DNA of 64,000 nucleotides from Darksidea phi (lineage: Eukaryota > Ascomycota > Dothideomycetes > Pleosporales > Lentitheciaceae): contig JASJFT010000107.1 in assembly GCA_030770425.1 (NCBI GenBank), positions 1-64,000 of the forward strand, given 5' to 3'. The position numbers and the translations under genes were made by a program. The notes under the pieces are model-generated. The model was not told the origin of the DNA and ran no database searches. It saw only the letters and a program-made list of their open reading frames with translations. Positions 55,759-64,000 of this stretch are shown piece by piece. Numbering within the stretch: the first letter of the stretch is position 1; every line of letters begins with the position of its first letter.

Positions 55759-56975
55759 CTAGTCCTGAATGTTGCCCCGCTCTGACACATACAGACCGTC
55801 CAAGAACTTTCGGATATCCTTGTTGCGGACGCGGCAGATCTGCTGGATGTCGGCAGCACTCTGAGAGACATCCTCGAGACTCTGCGAATGCGTTAGATTT
55901 GCGCACACAGACATGGAAGATAGCTTTCTTACGTTGCCCATGAGCTGGAGCTCATCCTTCTGGTTCTTGGAGGCTTCAACTTCGACGCCAGGTCTCATGA
56001 CGACTCGTCGCACGATCTTCTCGCCAATGAAGTTTCGGATCTCAACCTCGTAGACACCCTCGTTGTTCTTCTCGATGTTCACGTTGATGGGGAAACTAAT
56101 AGTGCGTTAGTGATGCGTCTGATACGTGCATACCGGATTTGGTCGGTGGGCACGCGCGACGAGGCACTTGATGATAAACTCTTGAATGTCAAGCGGATTC
56201 TGGAGATATCCTTCCCAATTTCTCACTTTAAAATCGGCCATGACATCCACGTCGGTATCCGCCAAGTGCCCGCGCCGCGCATACGAACTATGATGTTCCC
56301 AATGAAGAGTAGGTCGGAGTACGTACTGGGCGTAGACGTATCGCATCTTGTACCGGTATCCCTTGGTCACACCGATGATCAAGTTATTCTATCCTCAGTC
56401 AGCCTGCCCCCCCAAGCTACTATATCCAACCGAGGGTATCCGCCACGTACGATGAGAGTTCGGACTGTTCGGATGGTGGCGACAGACTTGCGTGAGCCGT
56501 GGTGGAGCTCGATCTTGATGACGTTCTTCTTGGGCTACCCACGTCTTAGTTTAAATTCCCATTCCTAAATCCAGGCGAACATACGTGAGAGAAGCTGACA
56601 GCCAAGTGGCCTAGTGACTTGCTCAGTTTGCCCTATTCTCATGAGCATGGATTCATTGGTATTCTTCGCGGCGGTCTTACTCGGGGACCTGTGGCACGGA
56701 TGTCAGTTATCGAAAATTGGCAGGTCCAGACTCGCACTCACCCTCAACAACCACCAGTCGGGTCTTGATGGAGACACTGACCCCCTCGGGGATCTCGAGC
56801 AGTTCCTCGGAATGGCTGCGCGCAATTGTCAGCTGTGGTCTCCATTGAACATTTGCGCATGTTGTGGTTGAGCGCGGCTTCTAGAGTATTCCTTGGCCGG
56901 CATCGCGAGGAAGATAGGTGAAATTTGCGAGTATGTGCGCGTGCAAAACAGGCGGGAGGCGTACATGTACTTCAT
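55759..56975 (-). CDS. RPL9: 60S ribosomal protein L9 (uL6)
   Basis: Large-subunit ribosomal protein, cytosolic. Eight exons: 56965-56975, 56742-56815, 56681-56688, 56585-56632, 56451-56534, 56327-56388, 55933-56095, 55759-55881. They give 190 residues, the usual length. The joined product contains the family motifs [67 protein letters not shown] and the highly conserved [20 protein letters not shown]. The first exon has 11 coding bases and the third has only 8 (GTCCCCGA), needed to make the Gly-Pro-Arg of VEGPRGKL. Intron 6 is 231 nt, much longer than the others; I searched it by eye for C/D-box snoRNA signals and found none in sense orientation. Confidence 0.93.
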
Positions 56976-58484
56976 CGTGAGGACGGCTGCGTGGGGTGGT
57001 GTTGATGTCGCTGTTCGAGAAAACTGTGTGCGCGATGGTCACGATCGAGTTTCCCGGTGTGGGCTAAGCGAACGAGCTAGCCCTCTTCCAGTCACGCCAA
57101 AAATCCGGCAACGGCTTGGCACGCATTACCAAAACATTCCCCTCCCTCAGCACATTGATGGAAAAAAAGGGTCGACATTCTTCTACCTCAATGCGACTTG
57201 TGAGCTTGATAGGAGTAGAAGACGGAGCCTTATTTATGGCATCCGACCATGGCAACAGAACCACCGAACCATTGATTGAAATTAGCCTGACTTATTTGAA
57301 CACTTCTCTCTTCATCTCACTCATTGATAAGTTCCCTTTAAGCGCCAACTACCAAGATCCCGAGATACTTTCCCAATCTCTCCTTCCCATTCCAAAGGTT
57401 ATGTATCTCGTTGCTCCTCACGCCACCGCTTCTGCATGACCTACCCCTTATAGTCTCGATTCCATCTATTTCAATATCAATATCCGTAGCGAGGATGAAC
57501 GGATCAGAAAACATCTAGGAACAGAACTATAATTACAATGTGGCTGCAGTTGCAACAACCGTTCATCTCCATCAGTCACAAACGTTCCCCAATATCAAAG
57601 CCTCCTTCCATTCACTTGGATTTACACCTCCTATCTCGTCCGAAAGAAATGTGTCAAACAGAGACCTCATCGCCGCTCCATACCACAAGCGACCTAAGAT
57701 GCTACTTAAATATCCGATGCTCGAGGCTCATCGGTCATCAGCCCAAAACATAGCTATTGAGGACCAAGACCGGGTCCAACAGGGGAGGGCTTTAGAAGCA
57801 TTCGACGAATGCGATTGCCCTTGAAGCTTTATAATGATTTAGCACATGCATTCTTGGAGTTACGCCTCACCTCAGCCTCGAAAGTCTTCGTCATCTTTTA
57901 TTACAAATATTGCTATTTACTTACCACAACTTATCAAACTTGCCGACGCTACAGGGTCTCATATGTTTGTTGGGCGCGAAATCTTTCCGACAGGCCCACA
58001 GATGAGGTATCTCATCTCGGAGATAGGGCTTAGGGCGGGCCTGTGATAAAGGGCAAAATTAACTTACCGCAAGAACGCTGCGTGGAAGTATATGAGCGTA
58101 GAAGCCGCGATGTAACCTTCGTCATCACCCGCTACTGTCTCATCTCTAGTGTCTATAAGGTATTTTCGGACTTTATCTGGTCATTTCCGACAGCCCCACC
58201 AGCATCTTAGTACTCACGGCTTTTGTGGGTTTTGCTGCCAGCCGGCAACATTCCTATCGACATAGTCATCACCCATAAATTCAAGCCTGAGAATCGCCGC
58301 TATCCTCTCCTCTCCATAGTCCGGAGTGGAAGGATATGCTGGGCGGTGGAGCGAAGCAGTTGCACACGACGCGAAAGGATCAGCTCAATTCAGAGTTCGT
58401 CTGCTTCACGATTCTCTTGTTGGGTTTCTAGATGGCAAGAGTGACAGCTTTATCGGCCGAAAAGTCTGCGTTGGCAAGATGTGT
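56976..58484. other. Long spacer with short ORFs
   Basis: About 1.5 kb. The left end includes the RPL9 promoter. Plus-strand ORFs of 60-107 codons at 57116-58046 and 58223-58444 show no recognisable domain. Some may belong to the membrane-protein relic that follows, but I could not connect them by splicing. Confidence 0.45.
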
Positions 58485-58785
58485 TAAACAACACAGGGTT
58501 CTACCCAACCCAAATCACCACCCTCAAACACGGCGCTCAACCTCTCCTCCGCTACATCTACCGGTCTGACATCTGCATCTATCTCCTAGGCATGTTGGGC
58601 GTTATTCTTGGCGCGCTCCTCTACTAGATTCCCAAATGTCGGCCGCAATTGGACCGTAGTGATCTACTCAGTGCTCATAGGCATCTCGATTTTTGCATTC
58701 AACATCATCAACACCGCTGCCTCCAACATCAGCCTTAACCGCATGCAATGTCCATTCCAACCCGTATTTAGCGTCATTCTCTAAG
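58485..58785 (+). pseudogene. Relic of a multi-pass membrane-protein gene
   Basis: One frame encodes ICIYLLGMLGVILGALLY and then stops. The next frame immediately continues with NWTVVIYSVLIGISIFAFNI and ends at a stop near 58785. The two hydrophobic segments read as consecutive membrane helices separated by a frameshift or lost intron. No start codon or upstream coding sequence is clear. Family not recognised. Confidence 0.35.
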
Positions 58786-59381
58786 CGTGGATATCTGAAG
58801 CTTTCTCGGCGTCTATTCGAGATGTAGCGTGTGGCTCAGCGAGTTTTGGGGGCAGATTGTTTGATATAGTTTGCGTTATGTGGTAGAGGGCGTGACGTCG
58901 TGATGGGCTGTTTCGTTTGAATGCGGGATTTTTAGAGTAGTATTGACGAACGGTTGAAAATTGGGTGGAGCCTATATGCTTCTCCCATTCTGATTGTTAG
59001 ACTTGGATAGCAATCTAGATAAAAGATATATTTTAGCCAGCATGGCGGTGTGAACCAATCTCCTCTCCTTTACTTCAGCATAAGTGTATTTATGAGAAGG
59101 TATGGTGGAGTTAAGATTTAACCTGCAAGGAAGAATTTCAAAGGGAAGGGAAGGGAAGGTTACGATTTCTGCCTTTTTGACTTGCCATCATTGTACGCCT
59201 CTCCCCCTTCTGCTGTCGCGTCTAGCGACATGGAGGGTAAAAGGCAGACAGCTTGTAGCTTACTAAGCTGCACTAGCGTCAACGTTGGAGCGGTGAAACC
59301 TTCCACCGACGATTTGGAAATTTTCAAAAGTTCGAGGCGCAATTTCTACCCCAGAAGAAGCCTCCAAATTTTCCTTCAAAA
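58786..59381. other. Spacer and NOP4 promoter
   Basis: About 600 bases, with a GGGAAGGGAA purine repeat at about 59143-59158. The right end precedes the NOP4 start codon. No gene seen. Confidence 0.5.
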
Positions 59382-61664
59382 ATGGCACCTCGTAGGAAGC
59401 GCCAACGACTTTCAGAAGATGGGGCCGAAGCTGTAACCGCAGTGGCGGACCATGAAGAGCCCGCCCACGTCCCCGCCTCCACGAAGAAAGACAGCGCTCG
59501 TAAACAGCTCTTCGTTCGCTCGCTCGCGCCAACGGTTACCTCCGATGACCTCACCGAATACTTCTCCGAGAACTTCCCAATAAAACATGCGCTCGTCGTT
59601 CTGGAGAAGGAAACGAAAGAATCAAAAGGCTACGGATTCGTCACATTCGCCGACGCGGAGGATGCGCAGAGGGCGAAAGAGGAATTGGATGGCACAGCAT
59701 TGAAGGGCAAAAAGATAAAGATTGAGGTCGCAGAGAGTCGGCATCGTGATACCGAGGGAGATGTGCCTGGTGCTGCAGGACCTTCTGCGAGTGCGAAGGC
59801 AAAGGCGGAGCGCGAACGGCAGAAGAAGGACAATCAGACGCCGAAGCTGATTGTAAGGAATTTGCCGTGGAGCATAAAGACGCCAGAACAGCTGCAGAAG
59901 CTTTTTCTTAGCTATGGCAAATGCCATTTTGTCAAGCTGCCGAAGCTACCATCGGGGGAGCTGCGAGGCTTCGGCTTCGTCGCGCTGCGAGGGAAGAAGA
60001 ATGCGGAGAAGGCAATGGCGCAGCTCAATGGGAAGGAAATAGATGGGCGGCAGATCGCAGTTGATTGGGCGGTCGACAAGGAGACGTGGCAGGACCTGCA
60101 GAAGAAGCCTGAGAAGGAGGATGGGGTGGAGGATGATGATGATTCGGATGTGGTTTCATCCATAGTATCATCTGACTCCGAAGTCGATGATGAAGAGAGC
60201 GATGAGGACGACGAAGATGACAGCAACACCGATTATGAGGACGTCTCAGACGACGAACAAGGGGGGATACCGATCGAAGAGGATAAACCCAAGGCTCCCG
60301 AGTACACCGTTTTCATTCGAAATCTACCATTCACGGCCAACGATGACAGTCTGTTCGAGCATTTTCAACAGTTTGGTCCCATCGGCTACGCCCGCGTCGT
60401 CCTCGATCGCGAGACAGAGCGACCGAAAGGCACCGGCTTTGTCCGCTTCGTCAAGGAGGAAGACATGGTCAATTGCCTCAAAGGCGTCCCTCGCGTTAGG
60501 CTCACAACCAACACTACAGCAAGGAGAGATGGGACAGCAATCTCCACCACGCATTCCGTCCTCGAAGACCAAGACGCCGACCCAACAGGCAAATACACCA
60601 TGGATGGTCGCATCCTTCACATCTCCCAAGCCGTGGACCGCTCTGAAGCCATACGTCTCACTGCTGAAAGTGCCGCCTCGCGCTTCGCCCGCGACAAGGA
60701 TAAGCGTCGTCTCTACCTCCTCTCCGAAGGAACCATCGACTCCACATCCGCCCTCTATCAAAACCTCTCCCCATCTGAGATCAAAATGCGCGAAGAGAGC
60801 GCTACACTCCGCCGCAAACAAATCCAAGAAAATCCATCCTTACATCTAAGTCTCACCCGCCTCTCCGTCCGCAACATCCCCCGCACAACAACCAGTAAAG
60901 ACCTTAAAGCTCTTGCCCGCAAAGCAGTTGTTGGCTTTGCCGCAGACGTGAAACAAGGTAAACGTGAACGCCTTTCCAAAGAAGAACTCTCCCGTGGCGG
61001 CGTCGACATGCTCAACGCAGAAAGGGCACGTAAGCAAAAAGGAAAAGGTATCGTCAAGCAAGCAAAGATCGTCTTCGAAACACCAGCCGGCAGCAAAATC
61101 GACGAAGAGACATCAACCGCAGGTGCTGGACGAAGCCGTGGCTACGGATTCATAGAGTACTACACGCACCGCAGCGCCCTCATGGGTCTGCGCTGGCTCA
61201 ACGGCCATGCCGTCGAATACAAAGTCAAAGGCGAACAGCCGAAGAGCAAGAAAGCGGCAAGAGAAGCAATGCAAGACAAGAAGAAGCGACTCATCGTCGA
61301 ATTTGCAATCGAGAACGCGAATGTGGTGGCACGGCGCTCGGACCGTGAGACGAGAGCTCGGGATCCAGCGCCGTCCAAAGGTACCGATGCGGGTGTAGAA
61401 GACACGGGCAGGGATGCAGGTGGAACGCGTGACTCGGGTCGACGGCTTAACCCGGGTAAGAAGCGTAAGCATGGGTCGGGTGCTGATGTGGGAGCGTCTG
61501 CTTTGGGGAAGCGGAAGCAGGGGAGCGTTCAGGGATCGGGCGCGGAAGGGGACAGGAAAGCCGGTGGTCGGGACGGGGCTAGTGACGTGAAGCTGAAGCG
61601 TAGAGTGGGTATCATCCAAAAGAAGAGGGAAGCGAGGAGGGCAAGGAAAAAAGAGAAGGCGTAA
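59382..61664 (+). CDS. NOP4: Nucleolar ribosome-biogenesis protein Nop4 (four RRMs)
   Basis: RNA-binding factor for 60S subunit assembly and 27S pre-rRNA processing; nucleolar. Single exon, 760 residues. RRM1 at about 42-119 (LFVRSL, KGYGFVTF), RRM2 at about 155-232 (LIVRNLPW, RGFGFVAL), a long Asp/Glu/Ser tract at 249-291, RRM3 at about 308-430 (VFIRNLPF, KGTGFVRF) with an insert, and RRM4 from about 494 (SVRNIPR, then RGYGFIEY near 585). The C-terminus is highly basic with several KKRK-type motifs. The four-RRM arrangement, the acidic spacer and the length identify the Nop4/RBM28 family. Confidence 0.92.
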   Translation: MAPRRKRQRLSEDGAEAVTAVADHEEPAHVPASTKKDSARKQLFVRSLAPTVTSDDLTEYFSENFPIKHALVVLEKETKESKGYGFVTFADAEDAQRAKEELDGTALKGKKIKIEVAESRHRDTEGDVPGAAGPSASAKAKAERERQKKDNQTPKLIVRNLPWSIKTPEQLQKLFLSYGKCHFVKLPKLPSGELRGFGFVALRGKKNAEKAMAQLNGKEIDGRQIAVDWAVDKETWQDLQKKPEKEDGVEDDDDSDVVSSIVSSDSEVDDEESDEDDEDDSNTDYEDVSDDEQGGIPIEEDKPKAPEYTVFIRNLPFTANDDSLFEHFQQFGPIGYARVVLDRETERPKGTGFVRFVKEEDMVNCLKGVPRVRLTTNTTARRDGTAISTTHSVLEDQDADPTGKYTMDGRILHISQAVDRSEAIRLTAESAASRFARDKDKRRLYLLSEGTIDSTSALYQNLSPSEIKMREESATLRRKQIQENPSLHLSLTRLSVRNIPRTTTSKDLKALARKAVVGFAADVKQGKRERLSKEELSRGGVDMLNAERARKQKGKGIVKQAKIVFETPAGSKIDEETSTAGAGRSRGYGFIEYYTHRSALMGLRWLNGHAVEYKVKGEQPKSKKAAREAMQDKKKRLIVEFAIENANVVARRSDRETRARDPAPSKGTDAGVEDTGRDAGGTRDSGRRLNPGKKRKHGSGADVGASALGKRKQGSVQGSGAEGDRKAGGRDGASDVKLKRRVGIIQKKREARRARKKEKA

Positions 61665-63827
61665 TGAATCCTGGTTACTTTGTCGATGGCTTGTTCATAG
61701 CGGGCATTTCGCCCATGGCATGTCTGAAAAATTTGTTTGTCACCTCCACCCTGGATGCCCCTCTCGGCTCGTAGTCATTATTTCTAGCGGTCGACCTTCT
61801 ACTCTCGTCGTCGTTCACGGGTCCTAGCTTAAAGCTGAGGATGTGAAAATATGACTGCCGGAGAAATCTCTGCATCGCGACGTGGCCCCTCGAATACCAC
61901 CTCACCATCTCGCACAGAAGCCACAATGCACTCGAGTCCAATAACCGACATCGTTACTATCACTTGCACACCATTATCCCGCGCCCCCCACATCTGCCTG
62001 CAGCCCGGTACCACCCGTGACGAGAAGTGGCAAGTTATGTGACGTGTTTCGCAATGCAGGCCTAGAGACTGCAGGAGTGGCTCGAAGCGGCAGTACCACG
62101 ACAGGTGGTGCGTTATGGTCCTTGAGCTCGTGTTGAGGCAGGATAATTAGTGAGCACGCGTCGTGGAACGTCGTTGGACGTTCTACACATGTTTCACAGA
62201 CCCGCCTTCGCCAGGGTTCGCTACAGGATTTGAGTCAGGCTACTTCGCGGAGACTGACGTGAGTGAATTGGAGCCATGTAATGATAGTAGATGTGTGGTT
62301 CAAATATTGTGATGTGTTGACTAACCTGTACATGTTGGCTGCAGCATGTGCCTAGTCGGGGGGAAGTACAGGTATGTACGTGAACTGCGTGATTGTGTAC
62401 TGGAATGGTGGCGAGAGCGACATTGAAGCATACGCAGTCGGATTGGCCCACTCGTAGGTTGGACAAGGAATATGGTAACGTCGGTGGGCTTGGGTGCGTA
62501 AAGCAGAGTATTGTAGGATGTGGCTCTGCGGCTTCGGGCTGTCTGGTAGGTGCGCTAGAACATTCCCAAAGTCGCAGGTAGGCAGCGAAGATATTAGACG
62601 TATGCAGGTTGCCGGTTTAGGTGGTTATGTGGCTTGCTACTGCGCAGCGGAATTGTATCTGACTCGAGGTTGGGAGGACGTGTCGTACAGGCTTTGGACG
62701 CTGCATGCGGGGAAACGGGGGCATACGGGTGTGTCTGAAGAGATTGGTATGACGAAGTCGGGGAAGAGGGAGATCGGCGCACTGTTGCTCAGCAGATGGT
62801 GGTCAATGAGTGGATCAAAAGCGGTTGAATGCCGCCTTAGTAGTGATCGGCAACCGGCCGGGGTATTAGGCTTCAGACTTGAAGTTGCATTTGTTGGGTA
62901 CACTTTTCGCGGACCTATCCATAGAAAGCTTGGTTGACCTGTAATGTCTCGGAAATTCTAACTACTTGGAAAACGTGAAAGTTGTTAGCATCAAGAGTAG
63001 ATCAAGACTGATGATGAGCGGGAGTTGTAGTGCGAGTTAGTATAAGGTCAAGCGAGCACAGATATTTTTGTGTCACCTCTCACTATCGTTACACTCTTGT
63101 GCCATGATTTTATGCATGGTCGTCGGGGATTGCGCGGAAGTGGGTGAAGATCCGGTTCCACGAAGCATCTCGGCAGGGTAGGGTCTGCAAATAACTGGGA
63201 AAGGGAGCACGTCTGCAGCTTGGTTGTTCTAGGGATGGACAAAGCACCCGAGTGTGCATGTATGCCGTGCGCTATCCGCAAACCGCATACGTGGAAATTG
63301 CAGCTTAGGCTGAGTCCACATGGAGGGCCGGGGGTACGTTGCGTAGCGCGACTAGAGCCTAAAGCTCCAAAGGCTTTAGGGAGAAGGACCAACTCTTAGT
63401 GTGTTGATTAGATTTCAGGAAATATGAAGCGTACGACGTCAATGGGTGTATGCAACCCAGGCACATGGACACCTCGACCCCGGAGATACATGGGCTGAGA
63501 TCCAGAGACTCGGTCTGTGAACAAGGTTTCGATTGGTGGATACCTCGGCGATGTAGATCGGGTGCCGATGAAGTGCTCTGAGCACCCTTCGACAGCATGT
63601 CTAACATTCAGTGCTCAGTGATGAACGATCTTAGAGCAGGTAACAGAGAGGCTCGATTCTCTTCCGTTCAGCATATTATTACGTACATCCAAGATTATGC
63701 ATGCGAAAGCCGGAGCCGTTCTGCTTCAAAGATCAACCGGGGCAATGATTGTACGAGACCGCCGAGCCAATTCTGCAGAGTAGCAAACAATGTGGGTCAT
63801 AAATTGGCGTGGGGGTCGCACTGCGGG
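61665..63827. other. Long spacer, no gene seen
   Basis: About 2.2 kb. ORFs up to 147 codons exist (62494-62937, plus strand) with unremarkable composition and overlap with antisense ORFs. No splice-joined gene was found. No repeats stand out. It may be a large regulatory region for the gene beyond the right edge, or hold a non-coding transcript. Confidence 0.45.
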
Positions 63828-64000
63828 GAGATATAAGAGACGAGACATAGGCTGTACAAAAACAGCCCCAGACTTCCCCAGAGATACTCTCCACACTCTC
63901 CACACTTCATTACCGTTAGTACACAGCCAGTTGCTGTTGTCTCATATCGCAGACCTCATACGAAGAGGGTTTCCTTCCTCGCACAAGCAGCCACATCGAC
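63828..64000 (+). promoter_or_regulatory. Probable promoter and 5' leader of an off-window gene
   Basis: GATATAAGAG at 63830-63839 is a good TATA-box match. It is followed at 40-80 bp by a CT-rich stretch (ACTCTCCACACTCTCCACAC) and a CA-rich leader without ATG up to the window end. This is the usual layout of a strongly expressed fungal gene, suggesting a plus-strand gene that begins just past 64000. Confidence 0.5.

Noticed and set aside
56096..56326. Possible intronic snoRNA in RPL9 intron 6
   Set aside because: The intron is unusually long for the gene, but no C box paired with a D box was found in the sense orientation. A TGATGAT lies on the opposite strand without a partner D box.
62494..62937. 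147-codon plus-strand ORF
   Set aside because: No conserved motif, no start context or splicing evidence, and equally long ORFs occur on the opposite strand.

Overview
The window reads as nuclear DNA of a filamentous ascomycete (Pezizomycotina, most likely a dothideomycete; the class is an inference). Genes carry many short GT-AG introns, mostly 43-62 nt, with CTRAY-like branch points. There are fungus-restricted families (Zn2Cys6 regulators, RRN6, SPC25, DUF3237) and fungal housekeeping genes. AT-rich gene-poor islands alternate with gene-dense blocks of about 50% GC. No rRNA, tRNA or CRISPR array was recognised. All exon joins were chosen by splice signal, reading phase and family conservation; none has transcript support here.

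Layout. 0-1.5 kb is AT-rich and gene-free. 1.5-7.6 kb holds two divergently transcribed Zn2Cys6 transcription factors sharing a promoter that contains a 10-bp tandem repeat. 8.1-12.8 kb holds VPS9 (Rab GEF) divergent from an ASNSD1-like asparagine-synthetase-domain gene. 13.1-27.8 kb is accessory: a Cys-rich secreted-type gene of uncertain first exon, an aldehyde dehydrogenase, a secreted SGNH hydrolase with an unusual C-terminal extension, a small secreted ML-like protein, a lineage-specific 261-residue protein beside a decayed relative, a DUF3237 gene, an inactivated gene of unknown family, and a beta-class-like glutathione transferase.

28.1-29.2 kb is repeat territory, including a 135-140 bp-arm inverted repeat. 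It is followed by an arginyl-tRNA synthetase gene and, at 32.2-33.8 kb, another AT-rich island whose repeat is also found at the left end of the window in a transition-rich copy. 33.8-44.2 kb is core genome: a DHX35-type DEAH helicase, SPC25, RRN6, a secreted GH43-CBM6 arabinoxylan enzyme, and a DUF1295 membrane protein.

44.6-51.9 kb is a graveyard of NLR-type genes: NACHT/ankyrin, TPR, an ankyrin C-terminus and a second NACHT fragment. It surrounds one apparently intact SNF2/HLTF-like helicase whose ten-exon model stays in frame throughout. 52.4-61.7 kb returns to ordinary genes: a DUF6699-like protein, an aldo/keto reductase, RPL9 with an 8-nt microexon, a relic of a membrane-protein gene, and NOP4. 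The last 2.3 kb shows no gene, but its right edge looks like the promoter and 5' leader of a gene starting beyond the window.

The core genes do not form a pathway. RRN6, RPL9 and NOP4 all serve ribosome production but are not clustered. No biosynthetic cluster is evident. The most unusual part is the NLR debris around the SNF2 gene, with nonsense codons that look like C-to-T changes of CAA/CAG, as expected from repeat-induced point mutation.
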